This document shows, piece after piece, positions 1 to 8,112 of a stretch of DNA of 64,000 nucleotides (its first letter is position 1; every line of letters starts with the position of its first letter). The notes under the pieces were generated by a model, which was not told the DNA's origin, searched no databases, and saw only the letters and a list, made by a program, of their open reading frames with translations. A program made the position numbers and the translations under genes. The stretch spans positions 124,001 through 188,000 of the forward strand of contig JADJWX010000012.1 in assembly GCA_016716135.1 (NCBI GenBank), in the 5' to 3' direction. This DNA is from Lewinellaceae bacterium (GTDB lineage: Bacteria; Bacteroidota; Bacteroidia; Chitinophagales; Saprospiraceae).

Positions 1-2
1 TT

Positions 3-1358
3 GCAAATGCAACATCGGTTGCCGCCGACAGCACCCTGATCGATGTGTACGTCGAGGGCATGCAGGCCGGTAAAGTGCGGCTGGTCGGCACCTACGGCGA
101 TCAGAACTACCTCGCCGATTCCGCTGTCGCCGATGCCAAAGGGCATTTTCTGCTGCGCCGGGAAAAACCGCTGTTGCCGGGGTTTTACTACTTTTTATTG
201 CCGGGCCAAAAGAATTTTTCCATCCTGGTCGATAAGGATCAGCATATGACCCTGCGCACCAAGGTGAACGACATTCCGGGAAGCATGCAGGTGGAAGGCT
301 CGATCAATACGGAGCTGTTGTACCGGAATTTCCGGTTTCAGATTGCCCAGGAACCGGAACTGAACCAGGTTTCGCAGATTATGCGCAGCAACCCGCCCGG
401 TTCGGACGCCTACAACCAGGCCAAAGCCCGCCAAACCCAATTGGTCGCCGAACGCGAAGCGCACCTCCAGGAAATCTATACGGCTTACCCGGATGCTTTT
501 TTTACAAAATTCAAAACCGCCGGCGCTAACCCGGAATGGCCGGACAGGCGCAAACCCAATGGCGACGTGGACACCCTGGGCAATCTCCTGTACTACCGCG
601 CACACTTCTGGGACGGGGTAGATTTTTCGGATACCCGCCTGCTCAGTACGCCTGTTGTTGCCAACAAACTGCGCCGCTACATCACCGAACTGACGCCGCA
701 ACGCCCCGATTCGATCATTGCAGTGGCCGACCCGCTTGTGCAGCGCGTGCTGCCGCACAAGGAATATTTCCAGTTTTTTGTCAACTGGATCGGCTTAAAT
801 TATGAAAACGGGAAAACGAAAGTGATGGACGGCGAGGCGGTGTACGTGCACATGATCGACAAGTACATCACGCCCGAAAACGCCTTTTGGGATACCCCGG
901 AAAATGTGAACAAACTGCGCGCCAAGGTAGATGAAATGAAAGCCAGCCTGATGGGGCGCAAAGGCCCGGATGTGCGTGCGCAGGATATCAACGGCGAGTA
1001 CAAAAGCATTTATGAAATGACGGCGCCGTTGATTGTAGTGTTTATGTTCAGCCCCGATTGCGAGCACTGCCAGGAACAGGCGCCGGAAATCCAAAAAATT
1101 TATGAACGCTGGAAAGACCGCGGCGTCGATTTTTACGGTATCGCTGTAAACACTACCGACGACGAGTGGCGCAAGTTTATCAAGAAAAACGGCTTTACGT
1201 TTACAAACGTATTCGACCCGACCAACCGGGCGATCTACGCCAAATACTACGTCGACATCACGCCGGAGCTGTATTTGCTGAACAAAGACCGGATCATCAT
1301 CGAGAAGAATCTGGTGGCAGGGCAGTTGGAGACGATGTTTGAGCGGGAGCTGAAGTAA
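3..1358 (+). CDS. Thioredoxin-fold (TlpA/DUF4369-like) protein, 5' truncated
   Basis: The open frame enters from outside the window, so the start and any signal peptide are missing; GTG at 45 is only an internal codon. About 450 codons are visible. The N-terminal third is beta-rich and resembles the DUF4369 domain found ahead of thioredoxin domains in Bacteroidota. A helical middle (DUF5106-like) follows. From about nt 960 a thioredoxin/AhpC-TSA fold begins, with a Cys-Glu-His-Cys redox motif at nt 1059-1070 and a cis-Pro region near the end (DITPELYLL). Family members are periplasmic or lipid-anchored thiol:disulfide proteins. The exact substrate cannot be read from sequence. The CEHC motif differs from the usual CxPC, suggesting an altered redox potential. 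A REP-like palindrome lies just after the stop. Confidence 0.8.
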   Translation, partial: ANATSVAADSTLIDVYVEGMQAGKVRLVGTYGDQNYLADSAVADAKGHFLLRREKPLLPGFYYFLLPGQKNFSILVDKDQHMTLRTKVNDIPGSMQVEGSINTELLYRNFRFQIAQEPELNQVSQIMRSNPPGSDAYNQAKARQTQLVAEREAHLQEIYTAYPDAFFTKFKTAGANPEWPDRRKPNGDVDTLGNLLYYRAHFWDGVDFSDTRLLSTPVVANKLRRYITELTPQRPDSIIAVADPLVQRVLPHKEYFQFFVNWIGLNYENGKTKVMDGEAVYVHMIDKYITPENAFWDTPENVNKLRAKVDEMKASLMGRKGPDVRAQDINGEYKSIYEMTAPLIVVFMFSPDCEHCQEQAPEIQKIYERWKDRGVDFYGIAVNTTDDEWRKFIKKNGFTFTNVFDPTNRAIYAKYYVDITPELYLLNKDRIIIEKNLVAGQLETMFERELK

Positions 1359-1380
1359 CCCGGACGGGTGGCCAGCAATT

Positions 1381-1395
1381 CGAACCTCCGGTTCG
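1381..1395. repeat. REP-like palindrome at a 3' gene end
   Basis: The sequence cgaacctccggttcg is a 5-bp palindrome around a 5-bp spacer (cgaac/gttcg). Similar copies lie directly after the aconitase stop (61270-61286) and after the DUF3667 gene (62220-62236). It sits between the convergent thioredoxin-like and DUF547 genes, so it could serve as a short hairpin or a dispersed repeat. Confidence 0.5.
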
Positions 1396-1397
1396 GA

Positions 1398-2138
1398 TTA
1401 CAATCCCCAGTCGTATTCCTGGTAACGAATTGTTGCGCCAGGGTTCAACTGAACCTTGGCGTACTTGTTTAAAAACGCCCGCAGGTCGCCAAAATCGGCG
1501 GCATACCATTCAAAAATTTTACTGATTGAAGCAGCCTCCGCCGACAAGCTGTTGTACTTCGCGTCGTTAATAAACTGCCGGGTGCGTTGTTCCAGCATGC
1601 GTTCGAGGTTGGCAGCGGTGTAGGCTTTGTTTAGCAGGGGTGGGCAGGATTTGGCCGAACAGTTGATGGCAAAGTGGATGCGGGCATCGTTGAATTGGGG
1701 GCGCAGTATTTCATTTTCGATCTGATTCAGGCTGTATTTTTTTCCACCCAGCGTTATGCGTTTGACATCCCAGGTTTTGCCGCCATCCAGTTTTAAAATA
1801 CTCGACACGGGATAATTGTCTGCGATCAGGTCTACAGTAAACGCGTTGTAGGCATTGATCCAGTAGGCCATTTTTTCGGCCCGGCTCCAGGTATCGGCAG
1901 GCGGGTTGTCGGCCAGCGTTTTCAGGTAGGCGTCGAGCGCGGTTTTATCGGTTTGGAAGCCCTTGTAATCTACTTTACCGTTGGCGCTGACGTGTTTGCG
2001 CAGCAATTTGTCCCAACTCCCGTGGATGTCCGCGCTCTTGCTTTGCGCCGGGCTGCGTTCAGGGGATACTAAAAAAAGCAAAAAGAGCAAGCCGCTCAGG
2101 AGCAGGATTGGCCGGCGCGAATTTGTGTTGTGGAACAT
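1398..2138 (-). CDS. DUF547 domain protein, exported
   Basis: 246 aa. The N-terminus is a basic stretch, a long hydrophobic segment (LLLSGLLFLLFLV) and an AQ cleavage-like site near residue 32, so export to the periplasm is expected. The body matches DUF547: YWINAYNAFTVDLI, a VKRITLGGKKYSLNQIENEIL block, the conserved IHFAINCSAKSCPPL block with two cysteines, and a C-terminal region with KIFEWYAADFG. The biochemical role of DUF547 is not established. It is convergent with the thioredoxin-like gene and divergent from gldA, with a long inverted repeat in the divergent gap. Confidence 0.85.
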   Translation of the reverse strand: MFHNTNSRRPILLLSGLLFLLFLVSPERSPAQSKSADIHGSWDKLLRKHVSANGKVDYKGFQTDKTALDAYLKTLADNPPADTWSRAEKMAYWINAYNAFTVDLIADNYPVSSILKLDGGKTWDVKRITLGGKKYSLNQIENEILRPQFNDARIHFAINCSAKSCPPLLNKAYTAANLERMLEQRTRQFINDAKYNSLSAEAASISKIFEWYAADFGDLRAFLNKYAKVQLNPGATIRYQEYDWGL

Positions 2139-2202
2139 GGTGGCTTGTTTTTGGATAAATTTATTTAAACCTATGATTTGCCTGTAATCCGAAAATTGCC
2201 TT

Positions 2203-2381
2203 AACCGGCATCAAAATCCGCGAAAATCCGCGTTTCGCCGAAGGCGAATCCGCTTCATCCGCGTTCTTTTGGTGCGTACACGATAGTAGAATCAAACTTC
2301 CTCAACGTAGAGCGATTTGAACGCGGATACCACAGATTTGCCTTCGGCAAAACGCGGATTTTCGCGGATTTGATCCCGGTT
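2203..2381. repeat. Long imperfect inverted repeat between divergent genes
   Basis: Arms at 2203-2250 and 2335-2381 are reverse complements over about 47 bp with few mismatches. Each arm holds the tandem motif aatccgcg aaaatccgcg and a small hairpin (gccgaaggc). The central 84 bp show no gene. The 430-bp gap between the DUF547 gene and gldA holds nothing else recognisable apart from the gldA promoter box. This type of ccgcgaaaatccgcg repeat is common as a dispersed intergenic element; mobility is inferred only from the inverted arms. Confidence 0.65.
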
Positions 2382-2524
2382 AGGGCATTCAACGCGGTTT
2401 ATATATTAATTACCGCAATGCGGGGTAATAACGCTCAAAAACCCGCCAGCGTTTAAAAACACCGCCCAAGGATAGGCAAATGTTGGCGTGCCGACAATCT
2501 TCCGGCCTGTTTGGGCATTTTACC

Positions 2525-2532
2525 TACTTTTG
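2525..2532 (+). promoter_or_regulatory. Bacteroidota -7 box before gldA
   Basis: TACTTTTG matches the TAnnTTTG -7 consensus of the Bacteroidota housekeeping sigma factor. No convincing -33 TTG lies at the expected distance. Transcription from here would begin near 2538, downstream of the upstream in-frame ATG at 2488. This favours the GTG at 2569 as the gldA start. Confidence 0.45.
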
Positions 2533-2568
2533 TGGCGCCCGAACCGACAACCATTTAACAAAAGCAAC

Positions 2569-3474
2569 GTGTCCGTAAACGTTCAACAGCTGACCAAAAT
2601 ATACGGTGTGCAACACGCCGTAAACGACATTTCCTTCGAAACCAGGCAAGGCGAAGTGCTCGGTTTCCTGGGCCCGAACGGCGCCGGTAAAACCACGACC
2701 ATGAAAATCATCACCGGGTACCTGCCGCCAAGCGCCGGCACGGTGGCGGTGTGTGGTTTTGACGTGCTCAAACAGCCGATGGAGGCGCGTGCCTGTATCG
2801 GTTACCTGCCGGAAAACAACCCGCTGTACAAAGACATGTACGTGCGCGAATACCTGGAGTTTACGGCCAAGCTGCACCGGGTGCCCAGGGTTCGCCAGCG
2901 TGTCGACGCCATGGTGGAGCGTACGGGTCTGGTCAGCCACCGGCACAAACAGATCGGCGAATTGTCGAAAGGGTACCGCCAGCGTGTCGGCCTGGCACAG
3001 GCTATGCTGCACGACCCGCAGGTGCTGATCCTGGACGAGCCGACGTCGGGGCTCGACCCGAACCAGATCGTGGAGATCCGGCAGCTGATCCGGGATTTGG
3101 GCAAAGAAAAAACGGTCATCCTGTCGACGCATATCCTCGGTGAAGTCGAAGCCGTTTGCGACCGGGCGATCATTATCAATCTTGGAAAAATTGTGGCCGA
3201 CGCCTCCATCGGCGCGCTCAAGCAACAGTTTAGCGGCCAAAGCATCGTCACGGTTGAATTTGGCGAACCGGTAGATGCGAACTTGCTGAAAGCATTGCCG
3301 GGGGTCCAGCAGGTGACCGCCGTTGGGCCCAACCGCTGGCAACTGCGCGCTGCCGCCGGCGACGACCTGCGCCCGGCCGTTTCCACATTTGCAGCGCAGC
3401 AAAAACTTACCCTGCTTGAACTCCACAAAGCCGTGTTCAGCGTGGAAGATGTGTTTCAGCAACTCACCAAATAA
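2569..3474 (+). CDS. gldA: ABC transporter ATP-binding protein, GldA-type
   Basis: About 301 aa from the GTG at 2569. An in-frame ATG at 2488 exists, but its 27 extra residues do not look like an ABC domain and the putative -7 box lies inside them. Walker A is GPNGAGKTTT, the signature region is LSKGYRQRVGLAQAM, Walker B is VLILDEPTSGLDP and the H-loop is LSTHI. The C-terminal 90 residues form the small extension usual in GldA. GldA hydrolyses ATP for an ABC-2 exporter needed for gliding and type IX secretion-linked functions in some Bacteroidota. It is followed after 14 bp by the gldF-type permease, so the two are one operon. A generic ABC-2 ATPase is the alternative. Confidence 0.85.
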   Translation: MSVNVQQLTKIYGVQHAVNDISFETRQGEVLGFLGPNGAGKTTTMKIITGYLPPSAGTVAVCGFDVLKQPMEARACIGYLPENNPLYKDMYVREYLEFTAKLHRVPRVRQRVDAMVERTGLVSHRHKQIGELSKGYRQRVGLAQAMLHDPQVLILDEPTSGLDPNQIVEIRQLIRDLGKEKTVILSTHILGEVEAVCDRAIIINLGKIVADASIGALKQQFSGQSIVTVEFGEPVDANLLKALPGVQQVTAVGPNRWQLRAAAGDDLRPAVSTFAAQQKLTLLELHKAVFSVEDVFQQLTK

Positions 3475-3488
3475 GCCCGAACTCGATT

Positions 3489-4220
3489 ATGCTCGCCATA
3501 TTTAACAAAGAAATCAACGCCTTTTTTTCGTCCCTGATCGGGTATATCGTCATCGGGATTTTCCTGGTGCTGATGGGCCTGGTGATGTGGGTTTTTCCGG
3601 ACTACAGCGTGCTCGACGGCAACTACGCTTCCATGGACACCCTGTTTTCCATGGCCCCGCTGATCTTTTTATTCCTGATCCCGGCAGTGACTATGCGCAC
3701 CTTCGCGGAGGAAACCCAGGCCGGCACGATCGAGCTGCTGGTCACCCGCCCGGTGTCGGACTGGCAGATCGTCGGGGGGAAGTTTCTGGCTTGCCTGACG
3801 CTTGTGGTGTTTGCGCTGCTGCCCACGGTGTTGTATTACATCACAGTGTACCAACTTGGCGCTACGCCCGGCAACCTGGATTCGGGCGGTATTTGGGGCT
3901 CCTATATCGGCCTGATCTTTCTGGCCGCCGCTTTTGTGTCGATCGGCATTTTCGCTTCTTCGCTCACCAACAACCAGATCGTGGCTTTCCTGCTGGCGGC
4001 ATTTCTCTGTTTCTTTATTTTCATGGCTTTTGATTACCTGAGCCGCCTGCCCATCTTTTTTGGCAAAACAGACGATCTCGTGCAGGCATTCGGCATTCAG
4101 TACCACTACAACTCCATGAGCCGTGGCGTGCTCGATACCCGCGACCTGGTGTATTTCCTGTCGCTTTCGGCGGTATTCCTGGCGGCTACGGTGCTGTCGC
4201 TTGGGCGGCGCCGCTGGTAA
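3489..4220 (+). CDS. gldF: ABC-2 type permease, GldF-type
   Basis: 243 aa with about six membrane segments: residues near 15-35, 55-70, 95-120, 135-160, 165-185 and a C-terminal segment ending in GRRRW. The block MRTFAEETQAGTIELLVTRPVSDWQIVGGKFLACL is typical of ABC-2/GldF permeases. It pairs with the ATPase 14 bp upstream. The length fits a standalone GldF, not a GldF-GldG fusion. GldG, which usually follows, is absent: the next 530 bp hold a transposon-like element and then the giant-protein operon. Confidence 0.85.
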   Translation: MLAIFNKEINAFFSSLIGYIVIGIFLVLMGLVMWVFPDYSVLDGNYASMDTLFSMAPLIFLFLIPAVTMRTFAEETQAGTIELLVTRPVSDWQIVGGKFLACLTLVVFALLPTVLYYITVYQLGATPGNLDSGGIWGSYIGLIFLAAAFVSIGIFASSLTNNQIVAFLLAAFLCFFIFMAFDYLSRLPIFFGKTDDLVQAFGIQYHYNSMSRGVLDTRDLVYFLSLSAVFLAATVLSLGRRRW

Positions 4221-4277
4221 GGCGGGCTTATTTACCGGGCTGCCGGAGCAATTGGACGCATACTTCCAAGGGGCTGT

Positions 4278-4443
4278 AGTGAGGCTGTCTCATAAGTACT
4301 TCTAAGTATTCACCCGCCGTAGATTATTACTTAAACACATAGGCTCATAGAACACAAAGAATATTTCTCTGTGTTCTATGAGCCTATGTGTTTAAAAATT
4401 GGGAAGCTATCTTTTGTACACTAACCTATGAGACAACCTCACT
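4278..4443. mobile_element. MITE-like element with nested perfect palindrome
   Basis: Terminal inverted repeats at 4281-4297 (gaggctgtctcataagt) and 4424-4440 match at 15 of 17 positions and extend by agt/act. Inside lies a perfect 26-bp inverted repeat, 4331-4356 and 4370-4395, around a 13-nt loop; as RNA it would be a very stable hairpin. No open frame is present. The ends resemble IS5/IS1182-type ends and those of the element at 48748-48914 (shared GARGCYRTCTCA). No clear target duplication was found. Confidence 0.7.
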
Positions 4444-4753
4444 CGCTTTCACGTGCGACACATTTTTTTCATGCTTTCCGAGTTTTTATTGGCCACTTGA
4501 TCGGCTTTTAAATTATTATTTCTTAAAATATCTAAGCCGCGTTTTTAAACTTGGCGGCTTTGCCTTACCTTGGCTTTATCCCTTTACAAATTCAGATAAA
4601 AACGCAGAGCAAGCCATTCCCAACACTTTTTTGTGGCTACCCCAACCAAACCGACCTGGGATATTCCCAGGCGGGTTTTGTATTTCTACCCTTGATTTTT
4701 ACGGCCGCGCTGTGCATTAAAATTGAAAACACATCTCGCTATAAAACGTTGTT
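4444..4753. other. Leader region ahead of the giant-protein operon
   Basis: About 310 AT-richer bases with no credible gene. The frames that cross it have no family features. The promoter of the six-gene operon is expected here, but I see no clear TAnnTTTG box with a spaced TTG. Confidence 0.4.
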
Positions 4754-7700
4754 ATGCAAAAAATTATCGGAAGAGGAGTCCTGCTCCTCCAGCGTTCAGG
4801 TACCGGCCCGGGTTTTAAATTTGGATTTGAGCTGCGTTCGAACGGGATTCAGTGTTGCCGCCTGGTAGAGGGAGCGGATCCCGCCCTGATACCTTTAAGC
4901 GATGCCCTGGCCCAAAGCCCGCTGAGTGGGGCGGCAAATGTGACCGGTACCGGCCACCTTATGCTGAACGACCTGCCGGCTTCGCCGAATGATGCGTTTT
5001 ACGATATCCAGTTTAAAACCGGCAAAACCGGCGACTTTACCCTTCAGGTAAAGGAGGCCGGGGCCTTTGCGCATGGGCCGCAATACCACTTTTCCGGCTT
5101 GGATATCACGTTCCAATTCAAAAACAACACGTTTTCTGTGCTGAAAGAAGGAGCAGTCCGGCTCCATTTTAACCAGGAGGTATTCGAGCCCGGCAGTGTA
5201 AACAACGGGAATGCGCTGGCCTTGAATCCGGGCTGGAATGCCGAAAGCGAAACCCTCGTTTTTACAGCGCCTGCAGCACAAAAAATACAAATGGATGCCA
5301 TCGGCAATCTCGGCAATATTCAGGTGGAGATCGGGTCTTCGTACAACCGCTGGAACAACGTGCAGGGGCTGTATACGTTTGAGGGCGGCCTCAGCGCCGA
5401 ATCCGACCCCGAAGCGATCGCAACGCATGACATTTCCGGCCGGGGCGCACCCAGCCTGTTTTTTGAAGGCCTGAATAATTTCAAACAGAAGCCGAACGAC
5501 CCGCCGTATGGCGCGAAATGGACCGACAAAGGCATTGCGTTCAATGGCAATTGCCTGTTGGCCAGTATGGAAAAGGAGCACAACCCGACGGTCGGTTCCA
5601 TCCAGGTGAGTGAAGATTTTTCAATTGAACTCTGGATAAAACCCAACCAAACGCTTCAGGAAGGCCCTGCACAGATTTTTTCCATTGAAAGCACACCCAA
5701 TACGGCGCCCAGAAGTTATTGCTCCATTGGGCAAGGGCCCTGGACGGACGGCAAGCACAAAAAAGAAGCTTCGGAACCGGCAGGCGCATTTCTCAATGTC
5801 AGTTACGGCCCCCCGGCAACGGCAGTGCCACTCCTGAAAGCGCCGTATTGGGAAAAACCCTTCGAAAGCCCCGCTAACTCCCTGGGCGATACGCTGATGC
5901 ACGTCGTCTATTCCTACGACCAGGCGGGCACACAGCGCATTTTTATCAACGGGGTTCAAATTGCGGAAAAATACGACCCGGGATATTACAACGACTGGCT
6001 GGGCGATCTGCGCTTTGCGCTGGGCAACGATCTGCGAAAAAACAAACCCTGGAAAGGGGAGGTGCAACAACTCGCTATTTTCAACCGCGCCCTGACTGCC
6101 GAAGACGTGGCCCGGCATTATCACCCGGCACTCACGATCACCGGCGACTTTAGCCTGGACAATATGATTCCGCCGCTGAAAGACGAGGCTTATCCATTCC
6201 ACTTATCCATGCGCGAAGACGCCGCGGCGCTTATTGCAACCCGTGCGGTAAACTTCGATATCAACCCGCGGATCGGATTCCGGCACGTGCATTTGGAGTG
6301 TTTGAAGTCGGCGGAGTCCAAAAGTAAATGGTCCTTCAACGGTATTTTTCAGACCCGTTTTTGGGACGATCTGGTGCTGCTGGACGCTGCGCTGGATACG
6401 GGCGGCGCCCGGTTGCAATTAACCAGCCCCAACCCATCCACGGAACCGATGAACCATTCGCCGTTCAATGCCGTGCAGCTTACGTTCAAAAAAGACAAAA
6501 ACTGGGAACTGGCTTTTGGAAAAAATAAGGAGCTGGCGGTGCTCCCGCTGGTCCTGGAAAATGCCATGCCCGGATACCAGGAGTTCCGTTTGGGCGATCC
6601 GCAGCTGAGCCTGGGCGATCCGGTGCGCATGAAGGGCAACTGGCTGGACGAGTCCATGACCTTCACTTCTGAGGGCGCCGGTACAGCCCGCGTTTTGAAA
6701 GGAAGCACCAAGTTTGCGCTTCCCTTTTACCTTGTTTTGCCACCCAAGGTAGACCCGGATACCGGCGATACCTTTGGCGAGGCGATTGAGTTGGACACTG
6801 TTATGCAAATTTCGCTCGATGTTGAATTGCGCAAGGAAGGTTTTCTGGGAGCGGTAAAAGACATTTCCTTTAAGCATGAAAATAAGAAAATAACCCTTCC
6901 CGACCGCCGCATTTATGTGCCCCCGGTTTCAAAAATGGCCTTGCTCGGCGATTTGCTTGAGGAGGTAAAAACGCAGGATGAAACGCTGTTTGGCGGGACA
7001 CGGAAGCACAAAGAGGATTATTACCTGAAAACAAAAACCAACAGCCCGTATATCTTTCTAAGCGCATCGGATAAACCGGAAGACCCGGTTGTTTCCGAGT
7101 TGCCCAAAATCTTTAAGGCCGATTACCAGTCGCCCGCGGACAACGCTGTTTTTACCCTCAACCAAACGGGCTCGACTTGTACGCTTACCCTGGCCCCGGG
7201 CAGCGCCAATTCCGCCGGCATCCGCGCTGCCTATGCCAATCTGATGGCCGATGTGGAGACGCAGGGCGGCCTGGATGCGGGCGGCTTACGTGTGCTCCAA
7301 AACCGGATTGCCGAATGCCTTCCGCTTGAATACGGCGACTTACTGTACTACCATTACGGCTGGAATATGTCCGAAAACTATATCGACCTGCACCCCGGGA
7401 TGCGGCTGCGCGTCGATTTCCAGCAGTATCAGTTTGTGCATGCCACCGAACAAAAAGCAGCAAATGGTTTTGCCGGCGCCGGGAGCATTTATGTTCCCAT
7501 CCATAGCTACACGGACAGTGCGGGCAGCGGCGCCCAATATTTGGGTTTTGGACCTTTCTTGTCGCACCTGCTTTCCAGTGCGCGGGGCAAGCTGAGTTCC
7601 GAAGGCGCCGGCGGGCTTTTCGACCTGGTAAAAACAGGGAGCCGAAAGCCGTTTTTCCGCCTGATTTTTCCAAACGAAACTATTCCGGCTGCGGCGCCGG

Positions 7701-8101
7701 AGCGTGCCGTTACGATAGTGGGTGCAGACCGCTTGCAGGATTTGCCGACAACAATACCGCTGGCTGCGGACGATACCGGAAGCATAATCAGCTTCTTTTT
7801 CCGCGACAGGGCAATGATCATCCCCGAAATTCAGGTTTTTGTTGGCAACCGGGAACTGTACGTGCCGGTGGGAACCACCTTGCGCCAGCTGCTTGAGAAA
7901 TATGCCGGCATACCGGCGGCTTCGGCAGCCAAACCCGATCTCGCGGCATTCCTCGGAAAAACCCGGCCAAGGCGGCTGCTGCACACCGGCCCGGACAGCA
8001 CACCGTCGTATCGCTTTTTGAATCCGGGTACAAACAACATGGTGAAAAACCTGGATGTTTTTGACCTTCCCTTGATCAAAGGGGATAAGTTTTACTTCTA
8101 A
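4754..8101 (+). CDS. Giant beta-rich protein with LamG-like domain (operon gene 1)
   Basis: 1115 aa. No signal peptide, lipobox or T9SS tail is visible. Residues 1-200 are beta-rich. Residues about 205-456 form a LamG/concanavalin-A-like module: it opens with LYTFEGGL, has DFSIELWIKPN in the middle, then RIFINGVQIAEKY, and closes with VQQLAIFNRALTAEDVARHY. The rest is long beta-rich sequence of unknown fold. A short segment near residue 1035 (GNRELYVPVGTTLRQLLEKY) looks like a beta-grasp/SLBB-type piece, a weak resemblance. The ATG at 4754 is the first in frame with reasonable composition. It is followed 11 bp later by the next giant gene. LamG modules usually bind glycans or proteins, so a recognition or scaffold role is inferred. 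Confidence 0.75.
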   Translation: MQKIIGRGVLLLQRSGTGPGFKFGFELRSNGIQCCRLVEGADPALIPLSDALAQSPLSGAANVTGTGHLMLNDLPASPNDAFYDIQFKTGKTGDFTLQVKEAGAFAHGPQYHFSGLDITFQFKNNTFSVLKEGAVRLHFNQEVFEPGSVNNGNALALNPGWNAESETLVFTAPAAQKIQMDAIGNLGNIQVEIGSSYNRWNNVQGLYTFEGGLSAESDPEAIATHDISGRGAPSLFFEGLNNFKQKPNDPPYGAKWTDKGIAFNGNCLLASMEKEHNPTVGSIQVSEDFSIELWIKPNQTLQEGPAQIFSIESTPNTAPRSYCSIGQGPWTDGKHKKEASEPAGAFLNVSYGPPATAVPLLKAPYWEKPFESPANSLGDTLMHVVYSYDQAGTQRIFINGVQIAEKYDPGYYNDWLGDLRFALGNDLRKNKPWKGEVQQLAIFNRALTAEDVARHYHPALTITGDFSLDNMIPPLKDEAYPFHLSMREDAAALIATRAVNFDINPRIGFRHVHLECLKSAESKSKWSFNGIFQTRFWDDLVLLDAALDTGGARLQLTSPNPSTEPMNHSPFNAVQLTFKKDKNWELAFGKNKELAVLPLVLENAMPGYQEFRLGDPQLSLGDPVRMKGNWLDESMTFTSEGAGTARVLKGSTKFALPFYLVLPPKVDPDTGDTFGEAIELDTVMQISLDVELRKEGFLGAVKDISFKHENKKITLPDRRIYVPPVSKMALLGDLLEEVKTQDETLFGGTRKHKEDYYLKTKTNSPYIFLSASDKPEDPVVSELPKIFKADYQSPADNAVFTLNQTGSTCTLTLAPGSANSAGIRAAYANLMADVETQGGLDAGGLRVLQNRIAECLPLEYGDLLYYHYGWNMSENYIDLHPGMRLRVDFQQYQFVHATEQKAANGFAGAGSIYVPIHSYTDSAGSGAQYLGFGPFLSHLLSSARGKLSSEGAGGLFDLVKTGSRKPFFRLIFPNETIPAAAPERAVTIVGADRLQDLPTTIPLAADDTGSIISFFFRDRAMIIPEIQVFVGNRELYVPVGTTLRQLLEKYAGIPAASAAKPDLAAFLGKTRPRRLLHTGPDSTPSYRFLNPGTNNMVKNLDVFDLPLIKGDKFYF

Positions 8102-8112
8102 ACATTATCCCT

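Noticed and set aside
2488..2568. Upstream ATG start of gldA
   Set aside because: The added 27 residues do not fit an ABC domain and a -7 promoter box lies within them.
4388..4720. 110-aa frame downstream of the first MITE
   Set aside because: Composition is unlike a protein, it overlaps the element and the AT-rich leader, and there is no family feature.
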